DNA from: Microcella indica
GTDB taxonomy: Bacteria > Actinomycetota > Actinomycetes > Actinomycetales > Microbacteriaceae
DNA: 64,000 nt
Assembly: GCF_013414345.1 (NCBI RefSeq)
Contig: NZ_CP058670.1
Span: 1,054,001-1,118,000 of the forward strand
Direction of reading: 5' to 3'
A program made the translations under genes and the position numbers. The notes under the pieces were generated by a model. That model saw only the letters and a program-made list of their open reading frames with translations, ran no database searches and was not told the origin of the DNA. How positions within the stretch are numbered: position 1 is the stretch's first letter; each line of letters opens with the position of its first letter. Below, one piece after another: positions 50,719-59,479 of the stretch.

Positions 50719-51429
50719 ATGTCCGCCACCGCATCCGACATCGCCCTCGCGGTGTCGACCGTCATCTTCGCGCTCCGCCCCGACGATCAGGGCGGCGACG
50801 AGAGCCCCGCGCCCGGAGTGTGGCTGCCGCTCGTGCGGCGCATCCGCGAACCGCACCTGGGTCGGTGGGCGCTGCCCGGCGGATCCGTCGTCGTCGACGA
50901 GAGCCTCGAAGCCGCGGCGCGGCGCACTCTCGCCGAGACCACGCAGCTCGAGCCCACCTACCTCGAGCAGCTGTACGCCTTCGGTGACGTCGACCGTTCG
51001 CCCGACCGGCGCATGGTCTCGATCGTGTACTGGGCGCTCGTGCGGCCCGACGAGGCCGAGAAGGTCAGCCTGGGGGAGAACGTGCGGTGGTTCGCCGCCG
51101 ACGACCTGCCCGAGCTCGCCTTCGACCACAACCTCATCGTCGACTACGCCCTGTGGCGCCTGCGCACGAAGATGGAGTACTCGCGCATCGCGCACGCCTT
51201 CCTCGGCCCCATGTTCACGCTCGCCGAGCTGCGCAGCGTGCACGAGGCCGTGCTGCAGAGGCCGCTCGACTCCGCGAACTTCCGACGCCAGATGGAGTCG
51301 TCGGGCGCGATCGTCCCCACCGACCAGGTCGTCACGGGAGGCCGCCACCGGCCCCCGAGGCTGTACCGCTACAACTCCGACATCGAGCTCGTCGATGTCG
51401 GGCCGCTCACCCTCAGGAGCCCGCAGTGA
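50719..51429 (+). CDS. nrtR: NrtR-type transcriptional regulator (Nudix plus winged helix)
   Basis: 236 residues. The N-terminal Nudix domain has GRWALPGGSVVVDESLEAAARRTLAET, in which the REXXEE catalytic core is degraded (RTLAETT), as expected for NrtR that binds ADP-ribose without hydrolysis. The C-terminal winged helix contains FLGPMFTLAELRSVHEAVLQ and NFRRQMESSGAIV. NrtR represses NAD biosynthesis genes, and ADP-ribose relieves it. The gene is first in the nadABC operon and overlaps nadA by 4 bp. Confidence 0.88.
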   Translation: MSATASDIALAVSTVIFALRPDDQGGDESPAPGVWLPLVRRIREPHLGRWALPGGSVVVDESLEAAARRTLAETTQLEPTYLEQLYAFGDVDRSPDRRMVSIVYWALVRPDEAEKVSLGENVRWFAADDLPELAFDHNLIVDYALWRLRTKMEYSRIAHAFLGPMFTLAELRSVHEAVLQRPLDSANFRRQMESSGAIVPTDQVVTGGRHRPPRLYRYNSDIELVDVGPLTLRSPQ

Positions 51430-52703
51430 CCACCACTCTCGACACGACCATCCGCGCGATCACGAACGGCCAGGCGCCGGGCGAGACGTGCACTCCCGAG
51501 CTCGCGAAGGGGCCGTGGGAGTTCGACGCGACCCCAGGCTACGGCCCCGGCTCGTCGATGTTCGACGTGATCCCGACGGGGTCGCCACGGCAGGGGGCGC
51601 TGCCGGCCGCCTACCAGGACGCGTCGCCGGGGGACCTGCACCGGCGCATCCACGAGGCGAAGGATGCTCTCGGCGACCGCCTCGTCATCCTCGGGCACTT
51701 CTACCAGCGCGATGAGGTCGTGCAGCACGCCGACTTCCTCGGCGACTCCTTCCAGCTCGCCAACGCCGCCCTCACGAAGCCCGACGCCGAGTACATCGTG
51801 TTCTGCGGTGTGCACTTCATGGCCGAGACGGCCGACATCCTCGCCCGGCCCGACCAGACGGTGATCCTGCCGAATCTCGCCGCCGGCTGCTCGATGGCCG
51901 ACATGGCCGACGAGGACTCGGTCGAGGCGGCGTGGGAGGAGCTGCTCTCGGTGTACGGCGACGAGCCCGACGCCGACGGTCGCGTGCCCGTCATCCCCGT
52001 GACCTACATGAACTCGTCGGCCGCGCTCAAGGCGTTCTGCGGCAAGCACGGCGGCATCGTCTGCACGTCGTCGAACGCGGCCACCGTGCTCGAGTGGGCG
52101 TTCGAGCGCGGGCAGCGCGTGCTGTTCTTTCCCGACCAGCACCTCGGGCGCAACACGGCGAAGGCCATGGGCGTGCCGCTGGAGCAGATGCCGATGTGGA
52201 ACCCGCGCAAGCCGTTCGGCGGTTCGACGCGCGATGAGCTGCTCGACGCCCGCGTGATCCTGTGGCACGGCTTCTGCAGCGTGCACAAGCGCTTCACGGT
52301 CGACCAGGTGGCGGCGGCGCGCGAGTCGCACCCGGGGGTGCGCGTGATCGTGCATCCCGAATGCCCCATGCCCGTCGTGGACGCGGCCGACGAAGCCGGC
52401 TCGACCGACTACATTCGGCGCGCCGTCGCCGACGCGACCGAGCCCACGACGTTCGCGATCGGCACCGAGATCAACATGGTCAACCGGCTCGCGGCCGAGT
52501 ACCCGCAGCACACGATTTTCTGCCTCGACCCCGTCATCTGCCCGTGCTCGACCATGTACCGCATTCACCCCGGGTACCTCGCGTGGGTGCTCGAGGAGCT
52601 CGTGGCCGGACGCGTCGTGAACGAGATCGCGGTCGCGTCCACAATTCAGGACGACGCGCGCGTCGCGCTCGAGCGGATGCTCGCCGCCAAGCCGCGGAGC
52701 TGA
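51426..52703 (+). CDS. nadA: Quinolinate synthase
   Basis: 425 residues. The three iron-sulfur cysteines are in VFCGVHFMAETADIL, VIVHPECPMPVVD and DPVICPCSTMYRIHP. GHFYQRDEVVQHADFLGDSFQL is the N-terminal signature. NadA condenses iminoaspartate and dihydroxyacetone phosphate to quinolinate. Near the C-terminus ASTIQDD (52634-52654) is encoded by a half-site of the 98-bp repeat, replacing the usual linker before RVALERMLA. GTG at 51426 overlaps nrtR by 4 bp. Confidence 0.95.
   Translation: MTTTLDTTIRAITNGQAPGETCTPELAKGPWEFDATPGYGPGSSMFDVIPTGSPRQGALPAAYQDASPGDLHRRIHEAKDALGDRLVILGHFYQRDEVVQHADFLGDSFQLANAALTKPDAEYIVFCGVHFMAETADILARPDQTVILPNLAAGCSMADMADEDSVEAAWEELLSVYGDEPDADGRVPVIPVTYMNSSAALKAFCGKHGGIVCTSSNAATVLEWAFERGQRVLFFPDQHLGRNTAKAMGVPLEQMPMWNPRKPFGGSTRDELLDARVILWHGFCSVHKRFTVDQVAAARESHPGVRVIVHPECPMPVVDAADEAGSTDYIRRAVADATEPTTFAIGTEINMVNRLAAEYPQHTIFCLDPVICPCSTMYRIHPGYLAWVLEELVAGRVVNEIAVASTIQDDARVALERMLAAKPRS
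52637..52652 (+). repeat. Half-site of the 98-bp repeat inside nadA
   Basis: GTCCACAATTCAGGAC matches the left end except for the outer base on each side, and thus keeps the outer complementarity. It is in frame and encodes STIQD. No right end follows at the expected distance. Confidence 0.7.
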
Positions 52704-52710
52704 CCCCGCC

Positions 52711-54423
52711 ATGGCGCACATCCTCGTCATCGGCAGCGGCATGGCCGGTCTCATCACGGCGATCCGGGCCGCGCGGCACCACGATGTGACGATCGTCACG
52801 AAAGACGTGCTGACCGCGGGTTCGACGTCGTGGGCGCAGGGCGGCATCGCCGCCGCCGTGTTCGGCGACGATAGCCCTGCGCTGCACGCGCGCGACACGC
52901 TCGACGCCGGCGCGGGGCTGTGCGACCCCGAGGCCGTGCGGGTGCTCACGCAGGAGGGGCCAGGGCGCATCCTCGACCTCGTCTCGCTCGGCGTGGCCTT
53001 CGACGCGGCGGACGGAGCCGTGCCGCCGCTCGAGCCCGTGCGTGATTGGGCGCGCGGCCTGGAGGCGGCGCACTCGGTCGCGCGCATCCTGCACGCCGGC
53101 GGAGACGCGACCGGTCGCCTCATCGAGGCCGCTCTCGCCGACGCGGTGGGCACCGGGCGCATCCGGGCGCGGGAGTTCGCGCGCGCAACCAGGCTCATCG
53201 TCGAGGGCGGGGCCGTGACGGGCGCGGTTGTCGAGTCGCACGCCGCTGGGGTGCGCGGTGCGCGCCCAACCGAGCACGGCGCCGTCAGCGAGACGATCTC
53301 GGCCGACGCTGTCGTGCTCGCCACCGGTGGTAGCGGGCGCCTCTACCGGCACACGACGAACCCGCCGGTGTCGACGGGCGACGGCGTCGTGCTCGCCTAC
53401 GAGGCCGGTGCCGCCCTCGCGGATCTCGAGTTCGTGCAGTTCCACCCCACTGTGCTCGCGGGGGGAGGGCTCGTCTCGGAGGCAGTGCGCGGCGAGGGCG
53501 CGACGCTGCTCGACGCTTCCGGGCGTCGCTTCATGCTCGACATTGACCCCCGCGGAGAGCTCGCGCCGCGCGACATCGTGGCGCGCGCGATCGCCCGGCA
53601 GATGCGCCTGCAGGATGGCCGGCCGGTGCTGCTCGACGCCACGATGCTCGGCGCCTCGGTGCTGCGCGAGCGATTCCCGACGATCGACGCGCTCGTGCGC
53701 GCGACGGGGGTCGACTGGACGCGCACGCCCGTACCGGTGACCCCTGCGGCGCACTACGCCATGGGCGGCGTGCTCACCGACATGGATGGTCGCACGACGC
53801 TCCCGGGCCTGTTCGCTGTGGGCGAAACCTCGTCGACGGGCGTGCACGGGGCCAACCGCCTCGCGTCCAACTCGCTGCTCGAGGCCATCGTCGTCGGCTG
53901 GCGCGCGGGCGACGCCGTCTCGGCACCGCACGAGCCGCCCGCGCTCGCGCTGGCAACCTCCACCATTCAGGAGTCGCGGGGCGCCGCTACCGTCTCCACA
54001 ATTCAGGAGTCGGCGTCGAACGGCATCACCTCCGGCGCCGTGCCACTCGAGCTCGCGATCGCGCCCGACGCCCTGCGAAACGGGGGGCGCGCGTGGACGG
54101 CCTCGGACATCCGCGACCGCGCCTGGCAGTCGCTCGGGCTCGAGCGCGACGGTGCATCTTTGGCCGTGCTGGCCCAGGAACTCGCGGATGCCCGGCCCGC
54201 CGACGACGAAGCGCACAGTCTTCTGCCGCTCGCGCGCCTGACCTGCGCGGCCGCTGCCGCTCGCACCGAATCGCGCGGCGCGCACGCCCGCACCGACTAC
54301 CCGCAGCTCGACCCTGCGCAGCGCGTGCGGCGTGTCGTCGTGCGCCCCACGACAGAATCTCCTGAATTGTGGAGATCTGCCGCGCGAGTCGCGGCACCCG
54401 CGCCCTCGGAGGTTCACGCATGA
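52711..54423 (+). CDS. nadB: L-aspartate oxidase with two repeat-derived insertions
   Basis: 570 residues. FAD motif ILVIGSGMAGLITAIRA, TSWAQGGIAAAVFGDDS, LATGGSGRLYRHTTNP, FVQFHPTVL, RGEGATLLD and HYAMGGVLTDMDGRT are as in NadB. It oxidises aspartate to iminoaspartate for NadA. The linker after VGWRAGDAVSAPH carries two in-frame copies of the repeat left end (STIQES twice). The C-terminal tail after RTDYPQLDP carries the repeat's reversed core and right end (TTESPELWRS). Both lie outside the catalytic domains, so function may be kept. The stop overlaps nadC. Confidence 0.93.
   Translation: MAHILVIGSGMAGLITAIRAARHHDVTIVTKDVLTAGSTSWAQGGIAAAVFGDDSPALHARDTLDAGAGLCDPEAVRVLTQEGPGRILDLVSLGVAFDAADGAVPPLEPVRDWARGLEAAHSVARILHAGGDATGRLIEAALADAVGTGRIRAREFARATRLIVEGGAVTGAVVESHAAGVRGARPTEHGAVSETISADAVVLATGGSGRLYRHTTNPPVSTGDGVVLAYEAGAALADLEFVQFHPTVLAGGGLVSEAVRGEGATLLDASGRRFMLDIDPRGELAPRDIVARAIARQMRLQDGRPVLLDATMLGASVLRERFPTIDALVRATGVDWTRTPVPVTPAAHYAMGGVLTDMDGRTTLPGLFAVGETSSTGVHGANRLASNSLLEAIVVGWRAGDAVSAPHEPPALALATSTIQESRGAATVSTIQESASNGITSGAVPLELAIAPDALRNGGRAWTASDIRDRAWQSLGLERDGASLAVLAQELADARPADDEAHSLLPLARLTCAAAAARTESRGAHARTDYPQLDPAQRVRRVVVRPTTESPELWRSAARVAAPAPSEVHA
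53958..54009 (+). repeat. Two left half-sites of the 98-bp repeat inside nadB
   Basis: CTCCACCATTCAGGAG (53958-53973) and CTCCACAATTCAGGAG (53994-54009), both translated as STIQES, 36 bases apart, which keeps the reading frame. Confidence 0.8.
54329..54374 (-). repeat. Right half of the 98-bp repeat in the nadB 3' end
   Basis: A perfect right end at 54359-54374 and the reversed core GGCGTGTCG at 54329-54337, with the normal 37-base spacing. The matching left end is absent at its expected place (about 54277), so this is a truncated, reversed copy. Confidence 0.75.
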
Positions 54424-55340
54424 GCGGACACGACGACTCTCGCCAGCGGGCCGCCGGCACGGCCGTCGATCCGCCTCGGGCCGCCGTGCTCGCGGTCATC
54501 GACGCGGCCCTCGCCGAGGACGCTCCCTGGGGCGATGCGACGAGCGAGGCGGCCATCCCGGCCGAGGCACGGGCCACGGCGACGGTGGTGAGCCGCGTCG
54601 ACGGCGTGTTCGCGGGCGGTCTCGCACTCGAGCTCGCCTTCCTGCATGCCGACGCGAGCATCGAGGTCGTGCGGCACCTCGACGACGGCGCCGCACTCGA
54701 GCCCGGCGCGCTCGTCGCGACGGTGCGCGGCTCGGCCCGGGGCATCCTTCTCGGGGAGCGAGTCGCGCTCAACCTCGCCCAGCGTCTCAGCGGCATCGCC
54801 ACGCTCACGCGGCGGTATGTCGATGCCGTCACCGGCACGGGCGCCCGCGTCGCCGACACCCGCAAGACCACGCCGGGGCTCCGGATACTCGAAAAGGCCG
54901 CCGTGCGCGCCGGCGGCGCCCACAATCATCGGTTCTCGCTCTCGGACGCAGTGATGCTGAAGGACAACCATCTCGCCGTCCTGGCGGCGCAGGGGCTCGA
55001 TCTGACGGAGGCGATCCGCACCGTGCGCGCGCGCATCCCGCACACGTCGCATCTCGAGGTGGAGGTCGACCGGCTCGACCAGCTGCCCGCCGTGCTCGCC
55101 GCCGAGCCCGACACGATCATGCTCGACAATTTCAGCCTCGCCGACCTGCGCGACGGTGTTGCGCTCATCGCCGGCCGCGCGATCGTCGAGGCGAGCGGCG
55201 GGGTGACGCTCGAGACCGTGCGCGCGATCGCCGAGACGGGCGTCGACGTCATCTCGGTCGGCGCGCTCACGCACAGTGCCCCCGCCCTGGACCTGGGCCT
55301 CGACATCGCGATCGACACCGACACCGCCCGAACGCCGTGA
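54420..55340 (+). CDS. nadC: Nicotinate-nucleotide diphosphorylase (carboxylating)
   Basis: 306 residues. QPRTase motifs: LAEDAPWGDATSEAAI near the N-terminus, LNLAQRLSGIATLTRRYVDAV, VADTRKTTPGLRILEKAAVRAGGAHNHRFSLSDAVMLKDNHL, and IMLDNFSLADLRDGV, EASGGVTLETVRAIAETGVDVISVGALTHS. It converts quinolinate and PRPP to nicotinate mononucleotide. Start ATG 54420 overlaps nadB by 4 bp; a frame extension upstream reads through the repeat and is not used. Confidence 0.95.
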   Translation: MSGHDDSRQRAAGTAVDPPRAAVLAVIDAALAEDAPWGDATSEAAIPAEARATATVVSRVDGVFAGGLALELAFLHADASIEVVRHLDDGAALEPGALVATVRGSARGILLGERVALNLAQRLSGIATLTRRYVDAVTGTGARVADTRKTTPGLRILEKAAVRAGGAHNHRFSLSDAVMLKDNHLAVLAAQGLDLTEAIRTVRARIPHTSHLEVEVDRLDQLPAVLAAEPDTIMLDNFSLADLRDGVALIAGRAIVEASGGVTLETVRAIAETGVDVISVGALTHSAPALDLGLDIAIDTDTARTP

Positions 55341-56542
55341 GCCTCATCGACCTCGACCAGGCCGCGACGGGCGCCGTGCGCCGCGAGGTGCTCGAGGCGA
55401 TGTGGCCGTACCTCACCGGCGACTACGGCAACCCGTCGAGCACGCACTCTCTGGGGCGCAGCGCGGCGGAAGGTCTCGACCGAGCTCGCGCACTGATCGC
55501 TCGTGCGACCGGCGTGCGCCCACCCCAGGTCGTGCTCACCGGCGGCGGCACCGAGGCCGACAACCTCGCCGTGATCGGCTTGACCCTGGGCGCGATCGCG
55601 AGCGGCCGAGGTCGACATGTGATTGTGAGCGCCGTCGAGCACGAGGCGGTGCTCGCCGCGGCCGACTACCTGGAGCGCTGGCACGACGTCGAGGTCACGC
55701 GCCTGCCCGTCGACAATGCAGGACGAACGGATGCCGCGCTCCTGCGCACCGCCCTCCGAGACGACACCGCCCTCGTGAGCGTGCAGCACGCCAACAACGA
55801 GGTCGGCACGGTGCAACCCGTGCGGGCGCTGGGCGAGGAGGCTCATGCGCGTGGCGCGCTCTTCCACGTCGACGCCGTGCAGACCGCGGGGTGGATGTCG
55901 CTCGACCTGGCAGAGAGTCCTGAGCTGTCGACGGGAGCGCTCGCGCAGGCTGGCCTGTCGAGCGCTGACGCCGTGAGCATCTCGGCCCACAAGCTCGGCG
56001 GGCCCAAGGGCGTCGGCGCGCTCATCCTGCACAGCCGCGCGCGGCTCGAGCCGATCATCCACGGCGGTGGTCAGGAGGGCGACCGTCGCAGCGGCACCGA
56101 GAACGTGGCGGGGGCCGTGGGGCTCGCCGTCGCGCTGCAGCTCGCGGGGGAGGAGCGCGAGGCGCATCCCGACCGGTGGAGTGCGGAAGCGCAGCGACGC
56201 GACGCGCTCATCGCCGCCGTCGTCGAGGCGGTGCCCGGCGCCCAGCTCACCGGCCACGCGGTCGAGCGGCTGCCCGCACACGCGTCGTTCGTCGTGCCGG
56301 GGCTCGGCGGCGAGCCGCTGCTGCAGGCTCTCGACGACCGCGGCATCCTCGCCTCGAGCGGCTCGGCGTGCGCCGCCGGGCGCGACGACCCCTCGCCCGT
56401 GCTGCTCGCGATGGGCTACGACCCCGACACGGCGCGCACGGCGATCCGCTTCACCTGGGGCGCCTCCACAAATCAGGAGTCGCTCGACGCCGCCGTGCGC
56501 ACTCTCGCGGAATCAGCGGCGATTCTGCGCGGCGAACGCTGA
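55337..56542 (+). CDS. Cysteine desulfurase of the NAD operon
   Basis: 401 residues of the NifS/IscS type. The PLP lysine is in SISAHKLGGPKGVGAL, the active Cys in SSGSACAAGRDDPSPVLLAMG, and GGTEADNLAV and VQHANNEVGTVQPV are conserved. It probably supplies sulfur for the NadA iron-sulfur cluster, as nifS-like genes often accompany nadABC. Two odd points: an insertion LAESPELSTGALAQAG before SSADAVSISAHK, encoded by a sequence like a degenerate right end; and TWGASTNQESLDAA near the C-terminus, encoded by a left-end-like sequence. Confidence 0.9.
   Translation: MSLIDLDQAATGAVRREVLEAMWPYLTGDYGNPSSTHSLGRSAAEGLDRARALIARATGVRPPQVVLTGGGTEADNLAVIGLTLGAIASGRGRHVIVSAVEHEAVLAAADYLERWHDVEVTRLPVDNAGRTDAALLRTALRDDTALVSVQHANNEVGTVQPVRALGEEAHARGALFHVDAVQTAGWMSLDLAESPELSTGALAQAGLSSADAVSISAHKLGGPKGVGALILHSRARLEPIIHGGGQEGDRRSGTENVAGAVGLAVALQLAGEEREAHPDRWSAEAQRRDALIAAVVEAVPGAQLTGHAVERLPAHASFVVPGLGGEPLLQALDDRGILASSGSACAAGRDDPSPVLLAMGYDPDTARTAIRFTWGASTNQESLDAAVRTLAESAAILRGER
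55917..55932 (+). repeat. Degenerate right half-site inside the desulfurase gene
   Basis: GTCCTGAGCTGTCGAC shares its first twelve bases with the half-site at 303-318. It encodes SPELS in a segment absent from usual IscS proteins. Confidence 0.4.
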
Positions 56543-56571
56543 CGAGCAGCGCGATCTCCTGAATTGTTGAG
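56464..56571 (+). repeat. Imperfect pair of repeat ends around the desulfurase stop
   Basis: CTCCACAAATCAGGAG (56464-56479) in the coding region and CTCCTGAATTGTTGAG (56556-56571) after the stop, 108 bases overall. No CGACACGCC core lies between them, so this is an aberrant copy or ends that moved separately. Confidence 0.6.
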
Positions 56572-56622
56572 GCGCGGGCGGGGGAGCGCCCACGGCGCAG
56601 GCGCACGCGCGATACTGGGGCG

Positions 56623-57435
56623 GTGCCGACCTACCGAGATGAAGCCGTCGTGCTGCGCACCCACAAGCTGGGCGAAGCCGACCGCATCATCACGATGCTC
56701 GGCCGGCAGCACGGCAAGATCCGCGCGGTCGCGAAGGGCGTGCGCCGCACGGCGAGCCGCTTCGGCAGCCGCCTCGAGCCGTTCATGGTCGCCGACCTGC
56801 AGCTGTACCGCGGCCGCAGCCTCGACATCATCCAGCAGGCGGTGAGCCTCGGCTCGTACGGCGACGAGATCAGCGCCGACTACGCCCGATACACGGCCGC
56901 GAGCGCGATGGTCGAGACGGCCGACAAGGTCACGGGCGACGACGGCGGCGGCCCCCAGCAGTACCTCCTCCTCGTGGGAGCCCTGCGCTCTCTCTCGCGC
57001 GGCGAGCACCACGCGAGCCTCACGCTCGACTCGTACCTGCTGCGCGCGCTGTCGATCGCGGGCTGGGCGCCGACCTTCGCCGACTGCGCGGTGACGGGCG
57101 CGCCAGGCCCGCACAGCGCGTTCGTCGTGCAACTGGGCGGCATGGTGGCGGATGGCGTGGCGCCTCCCGGCGCCCCGCGCCTGAGCCCGGCCACGCTCGA
57201 GCTGCTCGGCGCCCTCCTGACCGGCGACTGGCCGACCGCGGACGCCGCCGACGAGCGCACCCGTGCGCAGGCGAGCGGGCTCATCGCCGCCTACACGCAG
57301 TTCCACCTCGAGCGCGGGCTGCGCTCGCTGCCCCATGTCGACCGCACCCTGCACGTCGAGCCCGCGCTGCACCTCGCCGCCGAGGAACGCCCTCGCCCCG
57401 CGCCGGTGACCTCCACAACTCAGGAGTTTGCGTGA
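56623..57435 (+). CDS. recO: DNA repair protein RecO
   Basis: 270 residues. The N-terminal OB fold reads [51 protein letters not shown], the RecO signature. The C-terminal helical region follows; actinobacterial RecO often lacks a full zinc finger, as here. It loads RecA with RecR in gap repair. The last residues STTQEFA come from the left end of repeat copy 7. The GTG at 56623 has GATACT six bases upstream, a possible leaderless -10. It overlaps the longer uppS start by 4 bp. Confidence 0.92.
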   Translation: MPTYRDEAVVLRTHKLGEADRIITMLGRQHGKIRAVAKGVRRTASRFGSRLEPFMVADLQLYRGRSLDIIQQAVSLGSYGDEISADYARYTAASAMVETADKVTGDDGGGPQQYLLLVGALRSLSRGEHHASLTLDSYLLRALSIAGWAPTFADCAVTGAPGPHSAFVVQLGGMVADGVAPPGAPRLSPATLELLGALLTGDWPTADAADERTRAQASGLIAAYTQFHLERGLRSLPHVDRTLHVEPALHLAAEERPRPAPVTSTTQEFA

Positions 57436-57508
57436 GCAGAGCATCCCGACACGCCGAACCGCTGCGCCCTCTCGACTGGACGGGCGAGCATCCTCCTGAA
57501 TTGCGGAG
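57411..57508 (+). repeat. 98-bp inverted-end repeat, copy 7, spanning the recO/uppS junction
   Basis: Left end CTCCACAACTCAGGAG (57411-57426), core CGACACGCC (57447-57455, offset 36), right end CTCCTGAATTGCGGAG (57493-57508); length 98. The left end gives the last recO codons and an AGGAG before GTG 57432. The right end gives GGAG before GTG 57516. Both candidate uppS starts therefore use ribosome-binding sites from the repeat. Confidence 0.9.
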
Positions 57509-58229
57509 AGAAGTCGTGCCGCAGCACGTCGCCATCGTCATGGACGGCAACGGCCGCTGGGCCAACCGCCAGGGCCTCACGCGCGTCGAGGGCCACCGCG
57601 CGGGCGAGGCGAGCCTGCTCGATGTCGTCGCGGGCGCCGTGCAGATCGGCGTGAAGCACTTGAGCGTCTACGCGTTCAGCACCGAGAACTGGAACCGCAG
57701 CCCCGACGAGGTGCGCTTCCTCATGGGCTTCAACCGGGAGGTGCTGCGCCGCCGTCGCGACCAGCTCGACGCCTGGAACGTGCGCATCCGCTGGGCGGGG
57801 CGTCGCCCTCGACTGTGGCGCAGCGTCATCAGCGAGCTCGAGGAGGCGCAGGCCCGCACGGCCGGGAACACGGGCCTCACGCTGACGATGTGCGTCAACT
57901 ACGGCGGCCGCGTCGAGATCGTGGATGCTGTGCGCGCGATCGGCGAGGAGGTCGCCGCCGGGCGGCTCACGCCGAGCCGCATCACCGAGCGCACGATCGC
58001 CCGCCACCTCTACGAGCCCGACCAGCCCGACGTCGACCTGTTCGTGCGCTCGAGCGGCGAGCAGCGCACGAGCAACTTCCTGCCGTGGCAGAGCGCCTAC
58101 GCCGAGATGGTGTTCCTCGACACTCTGTGGCCCGACTTCCGGCGCCGCCACCTGTGGGATGCGATCGCCGACTACGCCTCGCGCGACCGCCGCTTCGGTG
58201 GCGCGGTCGACGCGCCCGCCGGCCAGTAG
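57432..58229 (+). CDS. uppS: Isoprenyl (undecaprenyl) diphosphate synthase
   Basis: 265 residues from GTG 57432, or 237 from GTG 57516. The catalytic motif is [17 protein letters not shown] with the metal-binding Asp; [29 protein letters not shown] and [26 protein letters not shown] are conserved. It makes the Z-polyprenyl carrier for cell-wall synthesis. The first 28 residues of the long form are encoded by repeat copy 7 ([25 protein letters not shown]), so the native start is uncertain. Both candidate starts have good spacing to a GGAG-type site. Confidence 0.93.
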   Translation: MSRASRHAEPLRPLDWTGEHPPELRREVVPQHVAIVMDGNGRWANRQGLTRVEGHRAGEASLLDVVAGAVQIGVKHLSVYAFSTENWNRSPDEVRFLMGFNREVLRRRRDQLDAWNVRIRWAGRRPRLWRSVISELEEAQARTAGNTGLTLTMCVNYGGRVEIVDAVRAIGEEVAAGRLTPSRITERTIARHLYEPDQPDVDLFVRSSGEQRTSNFLPWQSAYAEMVFLDTLWPDFRRRHLWDAIADYASRDRRFGGAVDAPAGQ

Positions 58230-58323
58230 CGCGCAGCGAGGCGACACCCGCATCGCGCCGACATGAGCATCTGAGCAGTCGAGGATGCTCGACTCGCGCC
58301 CCTCGCGGGTGAATGCTGTCGGC

Positions 58324-59388
58324 ATGACCATCAGTCTGAACGACGCCCGCGAGCGCTTCGGCGACACGAGCGGGTACCTCGCCGTCGCCTCGATGGGGCT
58401 GCCCACAAGGCAGACCGTCGACGCGATCACGCACGACCTCGACCGGTGGTTCGCCGCCGATCGCGACCCGCAAGGGTACGACCGCCATGTCGAGGCGACG
58501 CGCATCCACTACGCCCGCATCGTCGGCGTCGACCCTGCCCGCGTCGCGATCGGCGCTCAGACGAGCGTCATGGTGAGCTTGCTCGCCGCCGACCTGGCGC
58601 CCGGCGCGGAGGTGCTCGGCGTCGAAGGTGATTTCAGCTCCGTGCTGTTCCCGTTCTTGACGCGTGGCGACCTGAGTGTGCGCACGGTGCCGCTCGAGGC
58701 TCTGGCTGACAGTGTGCAGCCGACGACGACGCTCGTGGTGTTCTCGCTCATCCAGTCGGCGCGCGGGCAGGTCGCGGATGCCGCGGCCGTCGTCGAGGCG
58801 GCCCGCGCCGTGGGTGCGCGCACGCTGTGCGACGTCACGCAGGCTGCGGGCGTGCATCCGGTCGATGCGTCACTGTTCGACGCCACCGTGTGTCACGCAT
58901 ACAAGTGGTTGTGCTCTCCCCGCGGCGTCGCGTTCATGACCGTCAGCGAGCCGTGGGGCCGCACGCTGCGGCCCCTGCAGGCCGGGTGGTACGCGGGCGA
59001 GGACGTCTGGACGTCGGTCTACGGGCCCGCGATGACGCTCGCTCAGGATGCCCGACGCTTCGACGTCTCGCCCGCCTGGCAGGCCTGGATCGGCGCCGAG
59101 CCGGCGATCGAGCTATTCGCCGGCCTCGATATCACCGAGGTATGGGCGCACGACGCCGGCCTCGGCGCGCAGCTCACGGCCGAGCTCGGGCTGCCCGAGC
59201 AGCGGCAGGCGATCGTCTCGATTCCGGATGCCTCGGGCGCGCTCGTGGCGGCGGCGATGGGGGCGGGCATCCGGGTCAGTGGGCGCGCCGGGCGCCTGCG
59301 CGCGTCGTTCCACCTCTGGAACACTGACGAGGATGTCGCGGCTCTCGTGCGGGTGATCCGCGAGGTCGGCGTGCCCGAGCGGGGCTGA
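58324..59388 (+). CDS. Class V aminotransferase-like PLP enzyme
   Basis: 354 residues. The fold-type I pattern is seen in [72 protein letters not shown], and the PLP lysine in [17 protein letters not shown]. It resembles the kynureninase/isopenicillin N epimerase/cysteine-desulfurase-like group of class V proteins, with no clear substrate clue. The active Cys of a desulfurase is not seen. The ATG at 58324 is chosen; 13 extra codons upstream look non-coding. It stands alone between uppS and glyS. Confidence 0.75.
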   Translation: MTISLNDARERFGDTSGYLAVASMGLPTRQTVDAITHDLDRWFAADRDPQGYDRHVEATRIHYARIVGVDPARVAIGAQTSVMVSLLAADLAPGAEVLGVEGDFSSVLFPFLTRGDLSVRTVPLEALADSVQPTTTLVVFSLIQSARGQVADAAAVVEAARAVGARTLCDVTQAAGVHPVDASLFDATVCHAYKWLCSPRGVAFMTVSEPWGRTLRPLQAGWYAGEDVWTSVYGPAMTLAQDARRFDVSPAWQAWIGAEPAIELFAGLDITEVWAHDAGLGAQLTAELGLPEQRQAIVSIPDASGALVAAAMGAGIRVSGRAGRLRASFHLWNTDEDVAALVRVIREVGVPERG

Positions 59389-59427
59389 CGGGTCGGGCGG
59401 CCGCGCGCGGCTCACTAGGCGGCTCAC

Positions 59428-59433
59428 TAGACT
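59428..59433 (+). promoter_or_regulatory. -10 box upstream of glyS
   Basis: TAGACT lies within the repeated phrase GGCTCACTAG (two copies at 59409-59430) and 46 bases before the glyS start. No T-box leader was seen. Confidence 0.4.
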
Positions 59434-59479
59434 AGGCCCTCGTGCCGCGCACCCAGCTCGGCAGAAGAGGGAGACCTAC

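Noticed and set aside
59389-59479. T-box riboswitch upstream of glyS
   Set aside because: The gap is only about 90 bases and no T-box core sequence or stem I can be recognised.
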